DNA from: Agrobacterium vitis
GTDB lineage: Bacteria > Pseudomonadota > Alphaproteobacteria > Rhizobiales > Rhizobiaceae
Assembly: GCF_013426735.1 (NCBI RefSeq)
Contig: NZ_AP023272.1
Location: 1,036,501 to 1,100,500, forward strand
Length of the DNA: 64,000 nt
Direction of reading: 5' to 3'
Below the pieces are notes generated by a model, which was not told where the DNA came from, searched no databases, and saw only the letters and a list, made by a program, of their open reading frames with translations. Positions 42,106 through 50,466 of the stretch are shown one piece after another. The position numbers and the translations under genes were made by a program. Position 1 is the first letter of the stretch, and the number at the start of each line of letters is the position of its first letter.

Positions 42106-43215
42106 TCATGCCGCGGCCTCGCAGGCCTTGAAGCTGTTTTCCAGCTTTTCACGGTCCAGGTCCCGGCCGATGAACACCAGGCGGCTTTCATGCTTTTCGC
42201 CATCTTTCCAGGGACGCTGGTGGTCGCCCTCGATAATCATGTGAACACCCTGCACCACATAGCGCTCGGCATCGCCCTTGAAGGCGATAATGCCCTTCAG
42301 GCGCAGGATATTCGGACCATCGGTCTGCGTGACCTTCTGAATCCAGGGGAAGAAGCGATCCGGGTTCATTTCGCCACCGCGTAGCGATATCGAAGTGACG
42401 GTCACATCATGAATAGGCGAGGGACCGTGGTCATGGTGGTGATGTCCATGACCATGGTCATGCCCATGATCATGGTCGTGGTGGTCATGCCCGTGGTCGT
42501 GATGATGATCGTGTCCATGGTCATGGTCGCAATCAGGGCCGCAGACATGGTCGTCCTCATGGCTCAGAAAGTGCGGATCGTTTTCCAGCGCCCGTTCCAG
42601 GTTGAAGGCGCCCTGGTTCAGCACTTTCGAGAGGTCCACGCCAGAGCGGGTGGTGGTGTAGATCCGGGCCGAGGGATTGATGGCGCGGACGATATCTTCG
42701 ATCCGGTGCAATTCCTCATGGGTGACGAGATCGGCCTTGTTGATAACCACGACATCAGCAAAGGCGATCTGGTCTTCGGCTTCGCGACTGTCTTTCAGGC
42801 GCAGCGGCAGGTGCTTGGCATCCACAAGGGCAACGACGGCATCCAGCTCGGTCTTGGCACGCACATCGTCATCCATGAAGAAGGTCTGGGCGACAGGCAC
42901 CGGATCGGCAAGGCCGGTGGTTTCGACAATGATACCGTCGAAACGGTCAGGCCTGCGCATCAGTCCTTCGACGACCCGGATCAGATCGCCGCGCACCGTG
43001 CAGCAGACGCAGCCATTGTTCATCTCATAGATTTCTTCGTCCGACTCGACGATCAAATCATTGTCGATGCCGATTTCACCGAATTCATTGACGATGACAG
43101 CGTATTTCTTGCCGTGGTTTTCCGACAGAATCCGGTTGAGAAGCGTGGTCTTGCCTGCGCCGAGATAGCCGGTCAGCACGGTAACGGGTGTGGGTTTTAC
43201 GGCTGCTTCACTCAT
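42106..43215 (-). CDS. CobW/COG0523-family metal chaperone GTPase with a His-rich arm
   Basis: A 369-aa protein. Walker A is GYLGAGKTTLLNRIL, and the metal-transfer motif CxCC is in NNGCVCCTVRGDLIR. The switch region and ETTGLADPVPVAQTF are conserved, and the NKxD motif is VVINKADLV. Between residues about 215 and 270 there is a His/Asp stretch with more than 20 histidines (for example DHDHGHDHHHDHGHDH), a zinc, nickel or cobalt store. The C-terminal CobW_C domain (GGEMNPDRFFPWIQKV) follows. It probably delivers Zn2+ under limitation (ZigA/ZNG1 group), although cobalt for cobalamin cannot be excluded. A weak Zur-box-like sequence lies just upstream. Confidence 0.92.
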   Translation of the reverse strand: MSEAAVKPTPVTVLTGYLGAGKTTLLNRILSENHGKKYAVIVNEFGEIGIDNDLIVESDEEIYEMNNGCVCCTVRGDLIRVVEGLMRRPDRFDGIIVETTGLADPVPVAQTFFMDDDVRAKTELDAVVALVDAKHLPLRLKDSREAEDQIAFADVVVINKADLVTHEELHRIEDIVRAINPSARIYTTTRSGVDLSKVLNQGAFNLERALENDPHFLSHEDDHVCGPDCDHDHGHDHHHDHGHDHHDHDHGHDHGHGHHHHDHGPSPIHDVTVTSISLRGGEMNPDRFFPWIQKVTQTDGPNILRLKGIIAFKGDAERYVVQGVHMIIEGDHQRPWKDGEKHESRLVFIGRDLDREKLENSFKACEAAA

Positions 43216-43263
43216 GGGAACCTCGATGATTGGAAGGCAGCATCGCGCCGCCCTGTAACTATA

Positions 43264-44085
43264 TTACCCCATATAGGACGAGTGGGGTGGCAGTTCAAAG
43301 GCTTTCTCGATATCAAAGTCATGGATATCCGACAGGAGCTCCACAAGTCCGTGAACGGCATGGGAAAGCAGGTTTTCGCCTTTTTCTGTCGTTGCCACGC
43401 TGGCATTTCCGGCGACGCCCAGCGGATTGAGGTCCGCCATTTTCCAGCCGAAGGCATGCGGGCCATAGGCGCGCAAATGGGTGAAGCGGGCAGCAAACTC
43501 GCTTTGCCGGGACAAGAAATTCTGAGCCTTGTCCATCGCCACCAGGTCCGGACGCAATGCCAGCATGACCGAGGTTTCGATGTCGCCGCCATGAATGTCG
43601 ATGGCCTTGTCTTGCGGCCGGATCAGTCCTTCCGGTTGGCCGAAGCGCGTCCAGCTGGTGGCCACGGCCAGCATATTGAACCGGACCCGCGCCTCAGTGG
43701 CGACCACGGTCATCAAGGGCGAATTGCCGCCATGGGCGTTGAGCATCATCAGCTTGCGAATGCCCTGGCCGCTCAGGGTTTCGGCGATGCCGAGCCAGCG
43801 CTCCACGGCCTCGTTAAAGGTAAGCGTGCGCGTGCCGAATACATCCATATGCTCGACGGAATAGCCGACCGGCTCGACGGGCAGAAAGGTGACGGGCAGT
43901 GTGTCGGGCAGGGCTGAGATCAGCTGGTCCACAACCCCCTGCGCAATGATCGTGTCGGTCTCGAAAGGCAGATGCGGGCCATGCTGCTCATGGGCGCCGA
44001 GCGGCAGGACGGCAATCCAGTTGGCCCTTTCGGCGGGCGAAAGAGCCGGATCGTTGCACTCGAAATGCGGTTCTGGATGGGGCAT
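43264..44085 (-). CDS. Creatininase-family amidohydrolase
   Basis: A 273-aa protein. Metal-ligand motifs of the creatininase/MftE/FAPy-deformylase family are visible: VLPLGAHEQHGPHLPFETDT (Glu, His, Asp), MMLNAHGGNSPLM and the metal-site KAIDIHGGDIETSVML. Members open cyclic amides or process peptides and RFAPy intermediates. The substrate here is unknown. There are 48 bp between its stop and the CobW start on the same strand, so it may share transcription with cobW and the WD40 gene. It is divergent from the MarR gene. Confidence 0.9.
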   Translation of the reverse strand: MPHPEPHFECNDPALSPAERANWIAVLPLGAHEQHGPHLPFETDTIIAQGVVDQLISALPDTLPVTFLPVEPVGYSVEHMDVFGTRTLTFNEAVERWLGIAETLSGQGIRKLMMLNAHGGNSPLMTVVATEARVRFNMLAVATSWTRFGQPEGLIRPQDKAIDIHGGDIETSVMLALRPDLVAMDKAQNFLSRQSEFAARFTHLRAYGPHAFGWKMADLNPLGVAGNASVATTEKGENLLSHAVHGLVELLSDIHDFDIEKAFELPPHSSYMG

Positions 44086-44176
44086 CTGGTTTACTGGCCT
44101 GTTTTTGTCTATGCATCATATGCGTGACATGAGCGCCTGTGACAACAGCGCTTTCTTTAGATCGCCGGGGGTTAGC

Positions 44177-44719
44177 ATGGCTAAAAAAGACAAGACCGAG
44201 AAAAAGAAGAAATCCGGCAAGTCGAAAGACGAGGGGAAGCAGGCGAAACTTGGCGTGAGTGGCGAGCTGGGCATGGCAATCACCCAGGCGTCACGCAGTT
44301 TTCGCACGGTGCAGACGCGGCTTTTGACCGGCAGCGGGCTTTATTCCGGTCAGGAGGGTGTGGTGCTGCTGCTGGCCGAAGAGGAAGGGCTGACGCCCGG
44401 TCTTTTGGCGCAACGCCTGGGAGTCAAAGCGCCGACCATGACCCGCACCATCGGGCGCATGGAGGCGCAGGGCTTTGTCGAACGGCGCGGCTCGGATGCC
44501 GATGGCCGCCAGACGAAAGTGTTCCTGACAGAAATAGGATGGGCTACGGTGGAAAAGATCGCCGATGCCAATGTTGCGGTGGAGCGCCACGCTACCCGTG
44601 GCTTTAGCAGCAAGCAGGTGAAAGTGTTGATGAAACTGCTTGCCGCCGTCGATGCCAATCTGCTGGCGCCTGCCGACGCACAACGGCCCGACCTGGCCGA
44701 CGAACCCCTGGCTGACTGA
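44177..44719 (+). CDS. MarR-family transcriptional regulator with a basic N-terminal tail
   Basis: A 180-aa protein starting MAKKDKTEKKKKSGK; CGGGGG lies seven bases upstream. The first 25 residues are almost all Lys/Asp/Glu/Ser, an unusual extension. The winged HTH is at about residues 60-130 (LTPGLLAQRLGVKAPTMTRTIGRMEAQGFVERR, given in part, then DADGRQTKVFLTEIG). It is divergent from the creatininase-like gene and may control it. Ligand unknown. Confidence 0.88.
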   Translation: MAKKDKTEKKKKSGKSKDEGKQAKLGVSGELGMAITQASRSFRTVQTRLLTGSGLYSGQEGVVLLLAEEEGLTPGLLAQRLGVKAPTMTRTIGRMEAQGFVERRGSDADGRQTKVFLTEIGWATVEKIADANVAVERHATRGFSSKQVKVLMKLLAAVDANLLAPADAQRPDLADEPLAD

Positions 44720-44769
44720 TCGAAGGAGCCCGTGCATCTGCCCTTGCCACGGCGCGTTCAACGTTTTAA

Positions 44770-44782
44770 TTAAACTGTTTAA
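44770..44782. promoter_or_regulatory. Palindrome upstream of the LacI gene, candidate autoregulatory operator
   Basis: TTAAAC-T-GTTTAA is a perfect 13-bp inverted repeat, overlapping a second palindrome TTTAATTAAA at 44765-44774. It lies 45 bp before the GTG start of the LacI-type gene. Most LacI operators carry a central CG, which is missing here, so the call is tentative. Confidence 0.45.
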
Positions 44783-44826
44783 ATGCGTTGAAGCCGGCCT
44801 GTTCACGTCCGGCAGAGGGGGGAGCC

Positions 44827-45852
44827 GTGGCGCAAAAGATCAAACTATCGACCATTGCCGAAAGTCTCGGCCTGTCTACCGCCACGGTATCGCTCGCTTT
44901 GCGCGATAGTCCGCTGGTGGCAGCAGATACACGCGAAAAGATCAAGGACCAGGCCCGGCTGCTCGGCTATATCTATAACCGTCGCGCCGCCAGCCTGCGC
45001 ACTTCGCGCTCCGGCATTATCGGTGTCGTCGTCCATGACATCATGAATCCGTTTTACGGCGAAATTCTGAAAGCTATCGAAAGCGAGCTGGACCGCAGCC
45101 GCCAGACGTTCATTCTGTCCAACCACTACGATTCGGTGGAAAAGCAGCGGACCTTCATCGAGACGCTGCTGCAACTGGGCGGTGACGGCGTGATCATGTC
45201 ACCTGCCATCGGTTCGCCGCCGGAAGATATTATGCTGGCCGAAGATAATGGCATGCCCGCTATTCTGATTGCCCGCTCCATGGACGGCCTGGCCCTGCCG
45301 ACCTATCGCGGCGACGATACCTATGGCATTTCGCTGGCCACCAACCACCTGATTGGCCTTGGTCACCGCGTCATCGCCATGGTCGGTGGCACCGATCAGA
45401 CCTCGACCGGGCGCGACCGCTATCAGGGCTATGTCAACGCCTTGCGTAAGGCGGGCATTGCCGTCGATCCTAATCTGCGCCTTCCCGGACCGCGCACCAA
45501 ACAGGGTGGTTTCGAGGCGGCGGTGAATTTTCTGTCGCTGCCACAAAAGCCGACGGCGGCGGTGTGCTGGAACGATCTGGTCGCTATCGGGTTGATGAAT
45601 GGCATATCGCGTGCCGGGCTGGTGCCGGGCCGCGATATATCCGTCACCGGCTACGACGATCTGGAAGAAGCATCGATCGCGACACCGGCACTGACCACTG
45701 TGTCAAACGGACAGGCGGAGGTGGGCAGGCTTGCGGCGCGCGCGCTTCTGGATAAGCTGGCGGGCAGTCATGAGCCTGATGGTATTCACCTTATCAAGCC
45801 TGAAATGCGTATCCGCCAATCGACTGGCCCCGTTAAACATCGAGACGAATAG
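44827..45852 (+). CDS. LacI-family transcriptional regulator
   Basis: A 341-aa protein from a GTG with GAGGGGGGA five bases upstream; an ATG 13 codons earlier has no such site. The HTH is IKLSTIAESLGLSTATVSLALRDS at residues 5-28, with hinge region RRAASLRTSRSGIIGVV. The effector domain contains HRVIAMVGGTDQTSTGRDRYQGY, VCWNDLVAIGLMNGI and GRDISVTGYDDLEEASIATPALTTV, a classical LacI layout. The next gene, a 2-hydroxyacid dehydrogenase, starts 12 bp after the stop, so they are co-transcribed and the regulator likely controls that pathway. Confidence 0.92.
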   Translation: MAQKIKLSTIAESLGLSTATVSLALRDSPLVAADTREKIKDQARLLGYIYNRRAASLRTSRSGIIGVVVHDIMNPFYGEILKAIESELDRSRQTFILSNHYDSVEKQRTFIETLLQLGGDGVIMSPAIGSPPEDIMLAEDNGMPAILIARSMDGLALPTYRGDDTYGISLATNHLIGLGHRVIAMVGGTDQTSTGRDRYQGYVNALRKAGIAVDPNLRLPGPRTKQGGFEAAVNFLSLPQKPTAAVCWNDLVAIGLMNGISRAGLVPGRDISVTGYDDLEEASIATPALTTVSNGQAEVGRLAARALLDKLAGSHEPDGIHLIKPEMRIRQSTGPVKHRDE

Positions 45853-45864
45853 AGATTTGATCCT

Positions 45865-46824
45865 ATGACCGATAAGCCCGTAATTCTCATTCCCGGAAAA
45901 ATTCATCCGCGCGTGTTGGAACGTTTGCAGCCTGGTTTTGAACTGGTGCAGACCCCGCCCGGCCAGCCGGTTGCGTTAAGCGATGCTGACGCCGCCCGTG
46001 TGCGGGGGATTGCCATTGCCGGTGCCGTGCCGGACGCGCTGATCGAAAGCCTGCCGAACTTGGAAATCATTGCCAATTTCGGCGTCGGCTATGACGGGGT
46101 GGATGTGGCAAAAGCTGCGTCTAAAAATGTTATCGTTACCAACACGCCTGACGTGCTGGATGATGAAGTGGCCGATACGACGATTGCGCTGCTGCTCAAC
46201 ACGATCAGGCAGTTCCATCAGGCGGAAAGCTATCTGCGGGCCGGGCGCTGGCAGAATGAGGGACCGTTCACGCTGTCACCGCTGTCGCTGCGGGGCCGCC
46301 ATGTCGGGCTTTATGGATTGGGGCGGATCGGTGGTGAAATCGCCAGCCGGTTACAACCCTTCAAGGTGAAGATCAGCTACCATACCCGCAGCCCCAAGCC
46401 CGGCGTTCCCTACGATTACCATGCCTCGCTGACGGATCTGGCCGCAGCCGTCGATACGCTGATCTGCATTGTGCCGAAAACGCCGGAAACCCACAAGGCG
46501 ATCAATGCCGAGGTGCTGAAGGCGCTGGGGCCGAACGGCGTGTTCATCAGCGTCGGGCGTGGCTGGAGCGTCGATGAACCAGCGCTGATCTCAGCCTTGA
46601 AGGATGGCACGATTGCCGCCGCCGGAATGGATGTGTTCTACGAGGAACCGAAAGTACCGGCGGAATTCCTCGATCTGCCCAATGTGTCGCTGCTGCCGCA
46701 TGTCGCCTCGGCCTCGGTGCCGACCCGCAATGCCATGGCCGATCTGGTGGCGGATAACCTGATCGGCTGGTTTGAAAACGGTACGGTCAAGACACCCGTG
46801 CCGGAAACGCCAGTGAAGAAGTAA
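45865..46824 (+). CDS. D-isomer-specific 2-hydroxyacid dehydrogenase (glyoxylate/hydroxypyruvate reductase type)
   Basis: A 319-aa protein. The Rossmann motif is HVGLYGLGRIGGEIASRL. Substrate-binding VGYDGVDVAKAA precedes it. The catalytic arginine is in FISVGRGWSVDEPAL, the glutamate in MDVFYEEPKVP and the histidine in SLLPHVASASVPTR. It should interconvert a 2-keto acid and a D-2-hydroxy acid with NAD(P)H. Length is typical. It overlaps no gene but is convergent with the amidotransferase gene only two bases away. Function probably linked to the LacI regulator upstream. Confidence 0.93.
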   Translation: MTDKPVILIPGKIHPRVLERLQPGFELVQTPPGQPVALSDADAARVRGIAIAGAVPDALIESLPNLEIIANFGVGYDGVDVAKAASKNVIVTNTPDVLDDEVADTTIALLLNTIRQFHQAESYLRAGRWQNEGPFTLSPLSLRGRHVGLYGLGRIGGEIASRLQPFKVKISYHTRSPKPGVPYDYHASLTDLAAAVDTLICIVPKTPETHKAINAEVLKALGPNGVFISVGRGWSVDEPALISALKDGTIAAAGMDVFYEEPKVPAEFLDLPNVSLLPHVASASVPTRNAMADLVADNLIGWFENGTVKTPVPETPVKK

Positions 46825-46826
46825 CC

Positions 46827-47591
46827 TCAGGCGGCGAGGGATTTCACTGCTGCATACTCCCTGGCCGCCGCGCCGAATGCTTCAAACAGGGCGCGGGACG
46901 GGGCATCCGTTTCCGCCCAATATTCCGGGTGCCACTGCACGCCGACAGCAAAACCCTTGGCATCAATGACAGAGACGGCCTCGATTGTGCCGTCATCGGC
47001 CAGCGCTTCGGCCTGGAGCCTTGGGGCGAGATCGGAAATCGCCTGGCGGTGCAGGGAGTTGATCTGAATTGTCCCTGCTGTGCCGAGATAGCGGGCGATG
47101 CAGGAGCCTTCGCGCACCTCCACCGGCTGGCGGATGGAATAGGCGAGGTCGCGGTCGGCGGTCGGCGGCTTGCGATGATCCCAGGTGCCCGGCTGGTCCT
47201 GGATTTCCGAGGCCAGCGTGCCGCCCAGCGCCACGTTCAGCTCCTGAATACCCCGGCAGATGGCCAGCAGCGGAATTCCACGCTCGATGGCGCGGCGGAT
47301 CAGCGGCAGCGAGGTCGCATCACGGGCGTGGTCGAAGGGGCCGTCGCTGTCACGGGCTTTGCGTCCATAGAGCGAGGGATGGACATTGCTGGGCGAGCCG
47401 GAAATCACCACGCCATCCACCCGGTCAAGCACCGCCTCGATATCCGCGCCGGTTTCCAGGGCGGGAATAATAACCGGCATGGCCCCGGCCACGGTCAGGG
47501 TCGCCTTGACATATTGGTCCAACACGCAATGCCAATTGGAGCCTTCAATGGCACGGAAATCGGCGGGAATGGCGACAAGCGGCTTGGTCAT
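46827..47591 (-). CDS. Class I glutamine amidotransferase-like hydrolase (PuuD-type)
   Basis: A 254-aa protein starting MTKPLVAIPADF. The nucleophile elbow is LLAICRGIQELNVALGG (catalytic Cys). The His-Glu pair is in GVQWHPEYWAE, and VVISGSPSNVHPSLYG is the usual oxyanion-side segment. The family includes gamma-glutamyl-gamma-aminobutyrate hydrolase of the putrescine route. A link to putrescine is possible given the decarboxylase at 32.7 kb, but the neighbours give no support. Convergent with the dehydrogenase gene. Confidence 0.9.
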   Translation of the reverse strand: MTKPLVAIPADFRAIEGSNWHCVLDQYVKATLTVAGAMPVIIPALETGADIEAVLDRVDGVVISGSPSNVHPSLYGRKARDSDGPFDHARDATSLPLIRRAIERGIPLLAICRGIQELNVALGGTLASEIQDQPGTWDHRKPPTADRDLAYSIRQPVEVREGSCIARYLGTAGTIQINSLHRQAISDLAPRLQAEALADDGTIEAVSVIDAKGFAVGVQWHPEYWAETDAPSRALFEAFGAAAREYAAVKSLAA

Positions 47592-47761
47592 TGATGGCTC
47601 CGGAATAGCGTTCTGAACATCTGTTTTGCGCCGTTTGCTGCCCAAGTCAACGATAGGCCTCATCTGTCTTCAACTTTAGCCTAAACTGATAAGGCTGCCC
47701 GCTTGTCACCGCCTTGCCAACATGATTACCTTCGAATTGCCTTCCTGGAGGGGAATGGTAA

Positions 47762-48898
<1,137 letters not shown>

Positions 48899-48932
48899 AG
48901 TTGAAGGTGGCATAGGCTCAGGGAATGGGAGC

Positions 48933-49211
48933 CTATGCCACGGCCTTTGCGACCATTTCAGGATATTGGCCAATGACGCGCACATAGGCTATGGCAAAAT
49001 CCGGAGCTGTGGCACGGGCCTGTTCCCAATCGCGCAGCGTCCCGACCGGGACATGAAACCGGTTTGCGAATTCGCCTTGTGACAGACCAAGTTTTGTCCT
49101 GGTGGTGCGGATCAGCCGAGCGCGCTGACCACGATCCATCGCTTCCGGTGTCACATCGAAATCGTTTGGGTCCGCTGCATCAGCAGGGAGAATGATAGGC
49201 TCGTTCTTCAC
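48933..49211 (-). CDS. BrnA-like antitoxin with HTH (XRE-type) domain
   Basis: A 92-aa protein. The first 30 residues, rich in Asp/Pro (IILPADAADPNDFDVTPEAMDRG), are likely the toxin-binding arm. The rest is a helix-turn-helix, TKLGLSQGEFANRFHVPVGTLRDWEQARATAP, given in part. The start lies within the 3' end of the toxin gene (32-base overlap), so translation is coupled. The protein should bind the operator overlapping the toxin promoter. Annotated HTH antitoxins next to BrnT toxins are common. Confidence 0.85.
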   Translation of the reverse strand: MKNEPIILPADAADPNDFDVTPEAMDRGQRARLIRTTRTKLGLSQGEFANRFHVPVGTLRDWEQARATAPDFAIAYVRVIGQYPEMVAKAVA

Positions 49212-49452
49212 CCTTGTTGCTCCTTCTCACCGATATAAACCGCGCCTCATTATCCCGCCACGTAAAGACGCCAGTAAACAATTTGCCGCCGACCATTCCT
49301 ATCACCTTGAAGTGTTCTTCTCCGTCTTCGGGACGGATGGAGGGCAGGATCAGATGATTATCGTCTTCGAAAATCGTGTTACCGAAGGACAGCGGCAGCT
49401 TGTGCTTCTCCCGGTTTAGCGCATCTTTTTCGGGATCGAATGGCGTATTCAT
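49180..49452 (-). CDS. brnT: BrnT-family ribonuclease toxin
   Basis: A 90-aa protein starting MNTPFDPEKDALNREKH. The BrnT pattern is present: FDPEKDALNREKHKLPLSFGNTIFEDDNH near the start (given in part), GEEHFKVIGMVGGKLFTGVFTW, and ISVRRSNKGEERAY at the end, with the basic and acidic residues of the RelE-like RNase fold. A longer frame upstream has no ribosome site. The promoter at 49462-49489 overlaps a palindrome. BrnT cleaves RNA during stress when free of BrnA. Confidence 0.86.
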   Translation of the reverse strand: MNTPFDPEKDALNREKHKLPLSFGNTIFEDDNHLILPSIRPEDGEEHFKVIGMVGGKLFTGVFTWRDNEARFISVRRSNKGEERAYHSPC

Positions 49453-49461
49453 GGTTGAAAG

Positions 49462-49489
49462 ATTATACGGAAATTCCGTACTATTGCAA
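49462..49489 (-). promoter_or_regulatory. brnTA promoter with overlapping operator
   Basis: On the minus strand TTGCAA (49484-49489) and TATAAT (49462-49467) are separated by 16 bases, a good sigma70-type promoter. The palindrome TACGGAA-A-TTCCGTA (49466-49480) overlaps the -10 box. Binding of the antitoxin there would block transcription, as is usual for autoregulated toxin-antitoxin operons. Confidence 0.7.
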
Positions 49490-49569
49490 AAGGAAATTGA
49501 TGTTACCGTGCTGTATGGCTTGTAAAGCGCATAAATCACACGTTGACACTTTACATCGACTGTATGGCT

Positions 49570-50037
49570 TCAATCCTCCGGTTCGGAACGATGATCCTGC
49601 GACCTTCGCTGATCGATCACGAATTGCCGAACGCGGGCAAGCGCATCCGCTGGATCGGACTTGCGGTGGTATTCTTCAAGGATGATCTGTTCAATCTGCT
49701 GCCGCGTTTCGGGGTTTTTATGCTCCGCTCTTTCCGCCAGGGATCGGCCCTGCTGCATCAGCGTGCGACGCGCTTCCTCCAATCGGTTTTGAAGATCGGT
49801 GGCGGCATCGATAGCCGTGCTATCGATCATCTCGGACGGTTGCGCGGGGTGCTGTGGCGGCTCCAGAAGATGGTAGGTGCAGGGTAGATCCTGGTGCGCC
49901 GCCAGCCGATAGCGCAGCAGCAGTGCCAGCGCCCCCATTGCAAACGCCGGTGGTGTGACGATTGCGACCGCCTTGATCCAATCGGACGTGGATTGCCATG
50001 TCCTGAAAAGATCGGCCCAGACATTGTAATCGGCCAT
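49570..50037 (-). CDS. Small single-pass membrane protein of unknown function
   Basis: A 155-aa protein starting MADYNVWADLFRTWQ, with AGGAATGG upstream. One transmembrane helix (WIKAVAIVTPPAFAMGALALLL) lies at about residues 20-42. The cytoplasmic or periplasmic part of about 110 residues is highly charged and helical (IDAATDLQNRLEEARRTLMQQGRSLAERAEH), with a probable coiled coil. I do not recognise a family. It lies between the toxin-antitoxin pair and the structured non-coding region. Confidence 0.7.
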   Translation of the reverse strand: MADYNVWADLFRTWQSTSDWIKAVAIVTPPAFAMGALALLLRYRLAAHQDLPCTYHLLEPPQHPAQPSEMIDSTAIDAATDLQNRLEEARRTLMQQGRSLAERAEHKNPETRQQIEQIILEEYHRKSDPADALARVRQFVIDQRRSQDHRSEPED

Positions 50038-50069
50038 TGTCCATTCCTCCCGCACTTGTGAGCCAAGCG

Positions 50070-50327
50070 ACCACCGGAGGATTTTGCCCTCTGGTGATCG
50101 GGGAGGTCGAAAGCCGCGTACAAACGACTGCCTTGGCCTTTAAGCCGAAGCTCTGGACATACGCCAAGGCCTCCCCGACGCCACAGAATGGTGGTGTTGG
50201 GACCATATAGGCATGGTCCACCGCCTCAGCCACAAACCTATGGCTGAGGGGTGTCTTTATAACGACCGACACGGGCCGTTGTACGAGGAGTTTCGACGCT
50301 CCGGGACCGGTTCGTTACAACCGGTCC
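50070..50327. other. Highly structured non-coding block, candidate ncRNA or mosaic repeat
   Basis: The 430-bp gap between the membrane protein and the ATPase gene has no credible gene but holds five strong hairpins. 50070-50080 pairs with 50088-50098 (11 positions, one mismatch). 50099-50106 pairs with 50170-50177 (8 bp), enclosing 50130-50137 with 50163-50170. GGACCAT/ATGGTCC lies at 50200-50219, CCTCAGCCA/TGGCTGAGG at 50224-50249, and GGACCGGTT/AACCGGTCC at 50304-50327. Strand is unknown. The remaining 140 bp before the ATPase are AT-richer and probably contain its promoter. Confidence 0.6.
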
Positions 50328-50466
50328 TGGGAATGGTCTAGCGCATAACGGGTGATGAGGGGAAGGGGGAATTTGGGGCTTGTATCAAGGTATGCTGATG
50401 GCTCTCACTTCTAGACCTTTTCAACAAATCCAATTATGGTGGCGATATGCATAAGTCTGGAGAATC

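Noticed and set aside
42420..42550. Short repeats of CATGGTCATG type that look like a repeat array.
   Set aside because: They are in-frame His/Asp codons of the CobW arm. There are no spacers or constant repeat length, so not a CRISPR or intergenic repeat.
42409..43917. A 502-codon plus-strand open frame opposite cobW and the creatininase gene.
   Set aside because: It is the antisense of two well-supported genes. Its Met/Val-rich start is the mirror of the His-rich codons of CobW. GC-rich DNA often leaves such frames open.
49820..50272. A 150-codon minus-strand open frame across the structured block upstream of the ATPase gene.
   Set aside because: It overlaps the small membrane protein in another frame, covers inverted repeats that would force its sequence, and has no ribosome site or recognisable domain.
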